Shown: positions 1 to 6,600 of the stretch, one piece after another | Layout: every line of letters starts with the position of its first letter | Numbering within the stretch: the first letter of the stretch is position 1 | The notes under the pieces: model-generated | What the model was told of the DNA's origin: nothing | What the model saw: only the letters and a program-made list of their open reading frames with translations | Databases searched by the model: none | Translations under genes and position numbers: made by a program | NCBI GenBank assembly: GCA_949282255.1 | Contig: CASDPA010000007.1 | Location: 1 to 64,000 of the forward strand | DNA: 64,000 bases | Direction: 5' to 3' | DNA from: an uncultured Spirochaetales bacterium | Lineage (GTDB): Bacteria > Spirochaetota > Spirochaetia > Sphaerochaetales > Sphaerochaetaceae

Positions 1-98
1 TGCGAATGCTCCCGATTAAGCGAAAAGGATACTCCGTGGCTTCCGAAAGCGACACTCCGCCGCTAGCGAAAAGTTCACTCCATTAAGCCGTACATTGC
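1..98. mobile_element. End of an IS21-like insertion sequence (partial)
   Basis: Four direct-repeat units with an exact 23 bp period end in CTCC at 9-12, 32-35, 55-58 and 78-81. Three are fully visible: GCGAAAAGGATACTCC (20-35), CCGAAAGCGACACTCC (43-58) and GCGAAAAGTTCACTCC (66-81). Spaced multiple copies of a GCGAAAAG-type box near the ends are typical of IS21-family transposase binding sites (family knowledge). The unit series stops just before a CRISPR repeat that has lost its 5' part, so the element appears to have inserted into that repeat. The boundary is uncertain; a CA at 98-99 (or 93-94) would fit the usual CA-3' terminus. No transposase gene is in the window. Confidence 0.5.
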
Positions 99-710
99 AT
101 AGCTTAGAAAGGCGAATCCGGCCAGCACATAGATCAAGGCCTGTTTGCTATCGTATAGATAGCTTAGAAAGGATGTTATGAATTCATATTGCATGAGAAC
201 AGGTTTGCTATCGTATAGATAGCTTAGAAAATCCTGAAGCGTGTTGAGGAAATGATGAGATAGTTTGCTATCGTATAGATAGCTTAGAAATTCGACAAAG
301 TAAGCTGTCGGAAGGGATGAGAGTTTGCTATCGTATAGATAGCTTAGAAATTGAGAAGAAGCTCTCCAACATAGCTACGATTGTTTGCTATCGTATAGAT
401 AGCTTAGAAAATCGAAAAAAGATTGACTACGAATTTGGAGCTGTTTGCTATCGTATAGATAGCTTAGAAAACACGAACGGTATACCCTTGTCGCCTGATA
501 GAGTTTGCTATCGTATAGATAGCTTAGAAAAGACCCGAACGATATCGTCCCTTTTTGACTTCGTTTGCTATCGTATAGATAGCTTAGAAAATTGAAGATG
601 CCTTGCTTATAGCGTCGTCAAGGTTTGCTATCGTATAGATAGCTTAGAAAGCAATCAAGGTTGTTGCATAGTACTTCCGTATGTTTGCTATCGTATAGAT
701 AGCTTAGAGA
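99..710 (+). CRISPR. CRISPR array, type I-F-like repeats, 10 spacers
   Basis: Ten full 28 bp repeats start at 143, 203, 263 and so on every 60 bp up to 683. They are separated by 32 bp spacers (111-142, 171-202 ... 651-682). The repeat starts GTTTGCTATC and ends GATAGCTTAGAAA; GCTATC/GATAGC forms a 6 bp stem with a GTATA loop. The 28/32 geometry, the hairpin and the CTTAGAAA 5' handle match type I-F (Cas6f/Csy4-processed) repeats. The last repeat (683-710) ends GAGA instead of GAAA, so the trailer is on the right, transcription is left to right, and the leader lies to the left. The first repeat keeps only its last 12 nt (99-110) because an IS-like sequence abuts it. No cas genes are present here. 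Confidence 0.97.
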
Positions 711-802
711 GTAACGGAGCACGTTAGCTTACATCCTTATCCTCTAGATAGTAAAGAAACTAATTAGAGATTTTCTTAATTTTTAATGGAATATTGGTAA
801 TT

Positions 803-840
803 TCAAAAAATAAAAAATAGCCAGACATTCGCCTGGCTAT
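803..840 (-). terminator. Rho-independent terminator of tRNA-Leu
   Basis: A perfect 8 bp stem (ATAGCCAG at 817-824 with CTGGCTAT at 833-840) is followed, reading the minus strand, by a T-rich run (803-817). It lies 26 bp downstream of the tRNA 3' end. Confidence 0.85.
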
Positions 841-865
841 CATTGTCTTATTATGTTGTATGATG

Positions 866-948
866 TCCCCGGAACGGGACTCGGACCCGTACGACCAAAA
901 GGTCAAAGGATTTTAAGTCCTTTGTGTCTACCATTCCACCACCCGGGG
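866..948 (-). tRNA. tRNA-Leu (anticodon UAA)
   Basis: The minus strand folds as a class II tRNA of 83 nt. The acceptor stem is CCCCGGG against TCCGGGG with discriminator A (866). The anticodon loop is CTTAAAA with anticodon TAA (complement of 913-915). A long variable arm (GACC-TTTT-GGTC) and a T stem ACGGG/CCCGT follow. The 3' CCA is not encoded. The long variable arm and the anticodon agree on leucine. Confidence 0.96.
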
Positions 949-959
949 AAACTATGTCA

Positions 960-988
960 ATATTAAATTGATTTAAAAAAAATGTGAA
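960..988 (-). promoter_or_regulatory. Promoter for tRNA-Leu
   Basis: On the minus strand, TTCACA (983-988) and TAATAT (960-965) are separated by 17 bp, with the -10 box 11 bp upstream of the tRNA 5' end. Spacing and position fit a sigma-70-type promoter. Confidence 0.6.
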
Positions 989-1057
989 GTGCATATTTTG
1001 AATTGGATTGTCATGCCATGTATTTTCTTTTTGCTTCGATTGTCTTAAACTTGATAT

Positions 1058-1525
1058 ATGAACGATTTTCTTACCGGATTGATAGTGGGACTTGCTGTAG
1101 CTGCGGTCCTTGCAATAATACTGGCAACAAAGAATGCCAGTGCAAAAAAAGCATCAAAGGATGAGATTGCCCGTCTCAAGCAGATGCTTACAGACAGGAT
1201 GGAGCTTGAAAGTGAAGGGCTGACAAAGCTTAAAAGCGAGAATGAAGCGCTCAAGAAGCAGAACGAGAACCTGCGCGTATCGCTTCAGACCATGAGTCAG
1301 AAGCCCGGCAGGAAGGAACTGCAGAGGCTGGAGGTGTATCAGACTGCCGCCGAACGCCTTACGATGAACAGCCCAGGATTCGGTCCTATATGGCAGGCGG
1401 CGCTCAAGGACAGCGAGGAGGAGTTTAAAAAGACATTCCTCGGATTGACTCCGTTCTTGAGAAAGCATGTGTCGATCAAATCAAACGATGTCGAGCTGAT
1501 TTCAGACGATACGGACAAGATTTAA
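1058..1525 (+). CDS. Membrane-anchored coiled-coil protein of unknown function
   Basis: A 155-residue protein with one N-terminal membrane segment (about residues 5-22, GLIVGLAVAAVLAIILA), then a charged helical stretch (about 25-85) rich in K, E, L and Q that should form a coiled coil, then a short C-terminal region. The layout resembles small RmuC- or YtxH-like envelope proteins, but I do not recognise the family. The ATG has no clear Shine-Dalgarno. It converges on the ABC-F gene, overlapping it by 4 bp, and its terminator lies inside that gene's 3' end. Codon use is like its neighbours, so it is likely real. Confidence 0.7.
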   Translation: MNDFLTGLIVGLAVAAVLAIILATKNASAKKASKDEIARLKQMLTDRMELESEGLTKLKSENEALKKQNENLRVSLQTMSQKPGRKELQRLEVYQTAAERLTMNSPGFGPIWQAALKDSEEEFKKTFLGLTPFLRKHVSIKSNDVELISDDTDKI

Positions 1526-3387
1526 GAATCCAATTCCTCCAGATAGAGCCATCTGGAGGTTTTTTCATCTATGAGCTTGCCGATTTCCTGATAACGGCAT
1601 GTATTTTCATTGAGTTTTTTATAATCGTCGGGGGAGATGGTGGAAAATGATGTCTCAAGCTGGGCTTTTTCCTCCTCCAGCTGAGCTATTTCCAATTCAA
1701 GAGATTCCTTCTCCTTCTTTTCCTTGTAGCTTAGCCCCTTTTTTTCTCTAACAGGCCTTGTATCCTTTTTTTCTTTTCCTGCAGATGAGGCCTTTTTTGT
1801 TTCGTCTTCCTTTTCCTTTTTCCAGTCCTTCCATTCGCTGTAGTGGCCGGGGTAGAGGGAGATTGTTCCATTTTCGATCACAAGGAGCATGTCGGTTGTA
1901 ATATCCAAAAAGGTTCTGTCATGTGAGCATATGACAAGGCAGCCTGAAAATGAGGTGCAGTATTCCTCGAGATTTTCCATCGTTGCTAGATCCAGATCGT
2001 TTGTCGGCTCGTCAAGTACCAAGAAATTGGGGTTTTTTACGAGCATGGAAATGAGATACAGTCTTCTTCTTTCCCCGCCTGATAAAAGATTTATTGGAGA
2101 TCTGTGCATGCTTTGCGGAAATCCGAACAGCTCTAGAAAACGAGCGGCAGAAACGATTTCCCCATCGGAAAGGCATATTTTTTCCGCGATGTCGAGTATG
2201 TATTCCATCACAGTCTTTTCTCCGAAAAGGTCACGTCCCGCCTGATCATAGTAGCCGAATACAGTATTGACTCCTATGTCTACAGATCCTTCGTCTGGAG
2301 CAAGCTTTCCTGTTATGATGTCAAGCAGTGTGGACTTGCCGCTTCCGTTGTCGCCGATAAGCCCGATCTTCATTCCTTTGACAAAGGAAAAGGAGAAATC
2401 CGAGAAAAGTTTTTTCCCGTCGTATCCTTTGCCGATTGAGTTTATTTCGAGGATTTTCTTGCCAAGCCTTCTTTCCCTGCTTGAAAAATCCTTCTGCTTC
2501 TCATCCTGCACATCCTCCTGCTGCCCAAGCATCCTGTCGATGCGGTCCTTGCGGTTCTTGTCCTTGCCCGTGCGGGCCTTTGGACCTCGTGAAAGCCATT
2601 TAAGCTCCCTTTCCAGTATATTTTTTATCCGGTCCTGCTCCTTTTGAAGCATCATGACTCTTTCCGAACGCCTCTCAAGATAAGACTGGAAAGAGCCCGG
2701 ATGGAGGAAGAAAGATGACCTGTCCAATTCGAAGATGACCGAACAGACCGTGTTTAGTATGTGCCTGTCATGAGTGACTATGATCACCGTCTTGTCGGTC
2801 TTTTGAAGCATGTCCTCGAGTTTTTCGATGGTTTTTATATCGAGATGGTTTGTCGGCTCATCCAAAAGAAGAAGGTCCGCTTTCAAAGACAAGGCCCTTG
2901 ATAGAGCCATCTTTTTCTGCTGTCCTCCTGAGAGGTTTTTCACCAGATCATCCATTGAGCAGCCTGTGGAGAACTCATCGAGCAAAGCCTGATATGACCT
3001 TTCAAGGTCCCAGAGATTTTCTTTTTCTATCTCGTCGAAAAGTCTTGTGTATGTTTTTTCATCCCCGGATGCGGCCGCCTCATAATATTTTTCCAATTTG
3101 TCAAGGTAGGGGCTTCTTGCTTTGAAAAAATAAGAGCGTACGGTTTCATCCGGGCCGTATGCCACATTTTGTTCAAGAAGGGAAATTACGGTACCGCTTT
3201 TCATGCTGATGTTCCCTTCGTCAGCAGGCAGTACTCCTGCGAGAATTTTCAGCAATGTGGATTTCCCGGCTCCATTTTTTCCTACGATCCCGACCTTGTC
3301 CTTAACATCCACCCCGAATGTGAGGTGGGAAAAAAGCGGTTCGTCCTTAACCGTTTTCTCAAGATTTTCTACGCTTAAAAGATTCAT
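1522..3387 (-). CDS. uup: ABC-F family ATPase, Uup-like
   Basis: A 621-residue soluble protein with two ABC ATPase domains and no membrane segments. The first domain has Walker A GKNGAGKS (about residues 36-43), signature LSGGQQ and Walker B LLLLDEPTNHLD. The second has GDNGSGKS (about 340), LLSGGERRRLYL and FLVLDEPTNDLD. A lysine/glutamate-rich linker and a C-terminal coiled coil (about 540-621) match Uup rather than EttA. ABC-F proteins act on ribosomes or, for Uup, on DNA/replication or translation stress. It is divergent from azlC and appears monocistronic. ABC-F identity is certain; the Uup subfamily rests on the C-terminal extension. Confidence 0.9.
   Translation of the reverse strand: MNLLSVENLEKTVKDEPLFSHLTFGVDVKDKVGIVGKNGAGKSTLLKILAGVLPADEGNISMKSGTVISLLEQNVAYGPDETVRSYFFKARSPYLDKLEKYYEAAASGDEKTYTRLFDEIEKENLWDLERSYQALLDEFSTGCSMDDLVKNLSGGQQKKMALSRALSLKADLLLLDEPTNHLDIKTIEKLEDMLQKTDKTVIIVTHDRHILNTVCSVIFELDRSSFFLHPGSFQSYLERRSERVMMLQKEQDRIKNILERELKWLSRGPKARTGKDKNRKDRIDRMLGQQEDVQDEKQKDFSSRERRLGKKILEINSIGKGYDGKKLFSDFSFSFVKGMKIGLIGDNGSGKSTLLDIITGKLAPDEGSVDIGVNTVFGYYDQAGRDLFGEKTVMEYILDIAEKICLSDGEIVSAARFLELFGFPQSMHRSPINLLSGGERRRLYLISMLVKNPNFLVLDEPTNDLDLATMENLEEYCTSFSGCLVICSHDRTFLDITTDMLLVIENGTISLYPGHYSEWKDWKKEKEDETKKASSAGKEKKDTRPVREKKGLSYKEKKEKESLELEIAQLEEEKAQLETSFSTISPDDYKKLNENTCRYQEIGKLIDEKTSRWLYLEELDS
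1536..1565 (+). terminator. Terminator of the 1058 gene, inside the ABC-F coding end
   Basis: A perfect 9 bp stem (CCTCCAGAT 1536-1544 with ATCTGGAGG 1551-1559), a 6 nt loop and six T (1560-1565) start 11 bp after the stop codon of the upstream gene. It lies wholly within the last codons of the convergent ABC-F gene. Confidence 0.85.
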
Positions 3388-3471
3388 CAGCAGAAATGAT
3401 AATCGAGAATCGTCATTAAGAAAAGCCGGCCGTTCTTGAAAGTATCATCCCTTGTGGCTAAGATAGTTCGC

Positions 3472-4176
3472 ATGGATTCTTCTTTGACGGTTAAAGAGGG
3501 GATCAAGGACGGCTTGCCGATCTTCCTCGGATATTTCACCACTGCGATAGCTTTCGGCCTGCTTACAAGAACCAGCGGACTGAATTTCGTTCAGTCCGTG
3601 CTCATAAGCCTTACTAATTATTCTGGAAGCGGGCAGTTTTTGATGATGAACCTTTATAATGCGGGATCGTTGCTGATGGAAATCCTGATTTCTGTCTTTT
3701 TCATAAATACCCGGTACATCTTCATGTCCACAAGCCTCTATTCCCATCTTGAGGACAAGAAAAGCGTGTTCAAGCGTCTTGTCACAGGTTTTGGCGTAAC
3801 TGACGAGAATTTTGCCGTAGCTTCCTTCAAAGGGAAAAAGCTTCCATTCAGATATATCTGCGGATTAATTTTCACCTCGTATTCCGGATGGGTGTCTGGG
3901 GCTGCGGTAGGGTTTCTTGCAGGGAATTTCCTTCCCGATGTGGTGCAGAAAGCAGCTGTCATAACAGTGTATGCGATGTTCGCCTCCCTTTTGGGAGGGG
4001 AGGCGAGGAACAACTGGAAGGTTTTTGCCGTTCTTTTTGTTTCTGCAGCCCTCAATTCCCTTTTCATTCTTGTATTTGGTATGGCGACAGGCCTTTCCTT
4101 CATAATATCGATGATTGCAGCCATGCTGTTTGCGGCATTCATCTATACCGACGAGGAGGTTTTGGGCGATGAATAA
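3472..4176 (+). CDS. azlC: AzlC-family branched-chain amino acid exporter, large subunit
   Basis: Multi-pass membrane protein of 234 residues from ATG 3472; a TTG at 3436 would give 246. Neither start has a good Shine-Dalgarno, but the 3472 start gives the usual AzlC N-terminus, with about 20 residues before the conserved GxPIFLGYFTTAIAFGLL segment. AzlC with AzlD forms a two-component permease that exports branched-chain amino acids and analogues. The stop overlaps the azlD start by 8 bp. Its presence close to a complete ilv-leu operon fits a role in relieving leucine/valine/isoleucine excess, although the two loci are about 6 kb apart. Confidence 0.9.
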   Translation: MDSSLTVKEGIKDGLPIFLGYFTTAIAFGLLTRTSGLNFVQSVLISLTNYSGSGQFLMMNLYNAGSLLMEILISVFFINTRYIFMSTSLYSHLEDKKSVFKRLVTGFGVTDENFAVASFKGKKLPFRYICGLIFTSYSGWVSGAAVGFLAGNFLPDVVQKAAVITVYAMFASLLGGEARNNWKVFAVLFVSAALNSLFILVFGMATGLSFIISMIAAMLFAAFIYTDEEVLGDE

Positions 4177-4468
4177 GTATCTTATGATTTTTCTCTGCTC
4201 TGTCGTTACCATGCTTCCACGTATGGTTCCGCTTTTTGTGCACGGTCTTGATAACATGCCTAGATTTCTGAAAAAGTGCATGCTTCTTCTTCCGATCGCA
4301 TCCCTTGGGGCATTGATATTCCCCCTTGCTCTGACAGACTTCGGAATCCAGTGGTATGCAGGGCTGGGGGGAATAGTTGCGGCCTTCGTTTCGAGTTTCT
4401 TCAGAAAGCCGATGATAGTCTCAATAATTTTCGCGCTTTGTGCTACGTCTCTTCTGCTATTGGTTTAG
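4169..4468 (+). CDS. azlD: AzlD-family transporter, small subunit
   Basis: A 99-residue protein with about four membrane segments beginning MNKYLMIFLCSVVTMLPRMV. The TMLPR motif near the N-terminus is typical of AzlD. The ATG at 4169 lies inside the last codons of azlC, implying translational coupling. The small subunit partners AzlC in branched-chain amino acid export. The 3' end overlaps the convergent methyltransferase gene by 4 bp. Confidence 0.88.
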   Translation: MNKYLMIFLCSVVTMLPRMVPLFVHGLDNMPRFLKKCMLLLPIASLGALIFPLALTDFGIQWYAGLGGIVAAFVSSFFRKPMIVSIIFALCATSLLLLV

Positions 4469-5052
4469 ATCTTCTTCTGGAGGAAAGCAAAAAGCCATTT
4501 CTCGTTTTTCTTGTCCTTTCTCGTGTCGATCCTCTCTTCCAGCTTGAGTATGTCGAACAATCCGATAGTGGACAAAAAATCGGTGAATGTGACCTTGTCG
4601 AAGCTTGTAAGGGCTCTGCCTTCGCTGTCCACAAAATCATCCGGGCGGTCACGGAAGGATGCAAACAGTATGCCTTTGCTCTTGAGCGCATCGGAAATCT
4701 TTTTGAATGTCGGTGCCATGTCCGCTCTGGATACATGGTAAAGCGAGGCGCTTGCCCAGATTCCGTCATAGGCCTCCTTTGCATCCAAATCTTCCCATTT
4801 ACCTTCGTTTATCTTTATACCGGTGAACTCGGAAGCATACTTGATCATCTCCTTGGAGGGGTCGAAAGCCTTCACGTCATAGCCTTTTTGCAGAAAATAA
4901 AGGGTATCTCTTCCGCTGCCACAGCCTCCATCCAAGAGTTTTGCCCCGGGCTTGAGATGGCTTTCGAATTCCTTGTATTGTTCCTGCATGTCTGCAGTCA
5001 GCCACGAGTCTATGAACAGGCTTGCATTGGTATCATAAATTGCTTCAATCAT
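4465..5052 (-). CDS. Class I SAM-dependent methyltransferase (TehB-like)
   Basis: A 195-residue Rossmann-fold methyltransferase. The SAM-binding motif I, LLDGGCGSGRDTLYFLQKGYD, lies at about residues 39-59, followed by the acidic FDPSKEM motif II and a FASFRDRPDD segment. The TehB/UbiE-like short form methylates small molecules; the substrate cannot be told from sequence. A good AGGAGG Shine-Dalgarno lies just upstream on the minus strand (complement of 5058-5063). It is transcribed away from the BMP operon and convergent with azlD. Confidence 0.85.
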   Translation of the reverse strand: MIEAIYDTNASLFIDSWLTADMQEQYKEFESHLKPGAKLLDGGCGSGRDTLYFLQKGYDVKAFDPSKEMIKYASEFTGIKINEGKWEDLDAKEAYDGIWASASLYHVSRADMAPTFKKISDALKSKGILFASFRDRPDDFVDSEGRALTSFDKVTFTDFLSTIGLFDILKLEERIDTRKDKKNEKWLFAFLQKKI

Positions 5053-5328
5053 TATTTGATTCCTCCTTTGTTATGGCTAAGGATAACATGAAAAATACTT
5101 AAAAGCAAAATAATTTATTGTAATATAGATATTTATAAAAAAATATCGATATGATTTTATCTATTTGTCCTTTTCTTGTAAAAATTTTTTTTGTTGCCAT
5201 CTTGTCGTATATGGGTTGTATTTTATGATATTTTTGTTGCAATTTATCACTAATGCAAATATATGGTGTGCATATTTCGGAAAAACGGAATTTTTTGTCG
5301 TATTCATGCCAAAAGTGCTGTCAAATTT
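5053..5328. other. AT-rich intergenic region without genes
   Basis: About 275 bp of strongly AT-rich DNA between the divergent methyltransferase and BMP operons. One short open frame (5165-5350) has no Shine-Dalgarno and a composition unlike coding DNA. It probably holds the methyltransferase promoter and upstream AT-rich elements; I see no repeats or RNA gene. Confidence 0.6.
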
Positions 5329-5329
5329 A

Positions 5330-5359
5330 TTCCATATGACTTTCGTTTGATGATATAAT
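5330..5359 (+). promoter_or_regulatory. Promoter of the BMP-family ABC operon
   Basis: TTCCAT (5330-5335) and a consensus TATAAT (5354-5359) with an 18 bp spacer. Transcription should start near 5366, giving a 5' leader of about 145 nt before the first gene. Confidence 0.6.
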
Positions 5360-5382
5360 CAATAAAGTAGAAACATGAAATA

Positions 5383-5510
5383 GTCAGGGCTTAAGGCTGA
5401 CGGGGTGCAAATCCCTGCCTGACGGATAAGAAGCCTGTGCTTCTAAATCTTTGAAAGGAGAAGCCTCGTTTACGGGTTTGCTCTTATTTCCGTAAACAAG
5501 GCGGTTTGCT
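5383..5510 (+). promoter_or_regulatory. Structured 5' leader RNA, class unknown (riboswitch-like)
   Basis: Several helices can be drawn. GTCAG (5383-5387) can pair with either CTGAC (5397-5401) or the CCTGAC at 5418-5423, which are mutually exclusive choices. CGGGG/CCCTG (5401-5405/5413-5417) closes a 7 nt loop TGCAAAT that resembles a T-loop. AGAAGC/GCTTCT (5429-5434/5439-5444) is a tight hairpin. GCCT-c-GTTTACGG (5463-5475) pairs with CCGTAAAC-a-AGGC (5490-5502). A strong AAAGGAG (5454-5460) lies 50 nt before the ATG, and folding of the last hairpin would bring it to about 10 nt. The GGGGTGCAAATCCC stretch recalls parts of cobalamin and FMN aptamers, but neither full consensus is present. 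Confidence 0.55.
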
Positions 5511-6533
5511 ATGAGAAAAGTATTAGTTCTAGCTCTTGTCCTGTTGCTTGCCATGAGCGTATTTGCCGGCGGCGCCCAGGAAACGAAGGAATCGTCCGAC
5601 GACACGATCAAGATCGCTCTTATCATTGAGAACACCATCGACGACAAGGGCTGGTGTCAGGCCATGCATGACGGAATCACAGCCGCGATGGAACAGCTGC
5701 CCGGCAAAATCGAATACAGCTACTCGGAAAAGATGGCTGTTGTTGATGCAGGCTCGATTGCAAGACAGTATGTTGCAGATGGGTATGATCTCATCATCGG
5801 ACATGGCGCTCAGTACAAGAACATCATTCTTGAGCTTGCCGAGGAATATCCTGATGTATCATTCGCATTTGGAACCAGCAGTGAAATCGGACCTGCAAAC
5901 GTATTTACATACATGCCGGAAAGTGAAGAAACCGGATACCTCTCCGGTCTTATTGCCGGTCTTACCACAAAAGCCAATATTGTCGGTCTTGTAGGCCCTG
6001 TTGACGGAGGTGATGCTGCAAGATACAACAGAGGCTTCGTGCTTGGAGTGCAGAAGGTCAATCCGAATGCAAAGATTCTCGTGACCCACTCGGGATCCTT
6101 CTCCGATTATGTCAAGGCGGGAGAAATCGCGACCAGCCAGATCCAGAACGGTGCGGATGTGCTTACCGGGTCATCACAGCAGGCAATCGGTGCTCTCAGG
6201 GCAACAGCTGAAAGTCCGACAGCACTTTGGCTTGGACAGGATCTTGCCCAGCTCACAACAGAAGAGGGGAAGGCAAAGTGTCTTGCCGCTTCTTCCTACA
6301 ATTATGCAGCTGTCATCATCGGCCTTGTCGAGAAGCTTGAAGCAGGCGTAAAGGGTGGTGAATGCATTCCTATGAATTTCAACAACGGAGGATTCGTATT
6401 CGAGTACAACCCGGCTCTTGAGGATAAGGTTCCTGCGGAAGCCAAGGCTGCTGTCGACGAGGCTCTTGAGACATTTGAAGCCAATGCAGGAGTTCTCTCG
6501 AATTGGTCAAGCGTTGATTATTCAACCCTTTAA
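5511..6533 (+). CDS. BMP-family ABC transporter substrate-binding protein
   Basis: A 340-residue exported protein with a Sec signal peptide (residues 1-about 20, ending VFAGGAQET, without a lipobox cysteine). The mature part has the BMP/PnrA fold: IENTIDDKGWCQAMHDGI, then DLIIGHGAQYKN and AGLIAGLTTKANIVGLVGP. Members bind nucleosides (PnrA, MedBP), and a spirochaete branch (RfuA) binds riboflavin; the ligand here cannot be decided. It heads an operon with one double ATPase and two permeases. The ATG has only a weak local ribosome-binding site and may depend on the upstream hairpin-bridged AAAGGAG. The hairpin at 6543-6561 separates it from the transporter genes. Confidence 0.9.
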   Translation: MRKVLVLALVLLLAMSVFAGGAQETKESSDDTIKIALIIENTIDDKGWCQAMHDGITAAMEQLPGKIEYSYSEKMAVVDAGSIARQYVADGYDLIIGHGAQYKNIILELAEEYPDVSFAFGTSSEIGPANVFTYMPESEETGYLSGLIAGLTTKANIVGLVGPVDGGDAARYNRGFVLGVQKVNPNAKILVTHSGSFSDYVKAGEIATSQIQNGADVLTGSSQQAIGALRATAESPTALWLGQDLAQLTTEEGKAKCLAASSYNYAAVIIGLVEKLEAGVKGGECIPMNFNNGGFVFEYNPALEDKVPAEAKAAVDEALETFEANAGVLSNWSSVDYSTL

Positions 6534-6542
6534 TCTGTATAA

Positions 6543-6570
6543 CCGGGGGCAGGTCCCCCGGGATTTCTTT
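6543..6570 (+). terminator. Intercistronic hairpin after the binding-protein gene
   Basis: CCGGGGG (6543-6549) pairs perfectly with CCCCCGG (6555-6561) across a 5 nt loop, followed by GATTTCTTTT. It is either a leaky terminator or a 3' stabiliser that keeps the binding protein in excess over the membrane components, a common arrangement in ABC operons. Confidence 0.7.
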
Positions 6571-6600
6571 TGCTAATTATCTCAGTATTTTTATTTGGAT

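Noticed and set aside
317-595. Open frame with repeated VCYRIDSLE motif
   Set aside because: It is a translation of the CRISPR repeats at 60 bp period, not a repeat protein.
3436-3471. TTG start 12 codons upstream for azlC
   Set aside because: No Shine-Dalgarno and the extra residues are absent from usual AzlC N-termini; ATG 3472 gives the normal start.
4276-5091. Long plus-strand open frame (271 codons) over the methyltransferase
   Set aside because: It is the antisense shadow of a gene with clear SAM-binding motifs.
5165-5350. Small open frame in AT-rich intergenic DNA
   Set aside because: No ribosome-binding site, Phe/Leu-rich composition from AT bias, and it overlaps the operon promoter.
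5383-5510. Calling the BMP leader a cobalamin or FMN riboswitch
   Set aside because: Only one short arm resembles either consensus; the B12 box and the second half of the RFN element are not visible.
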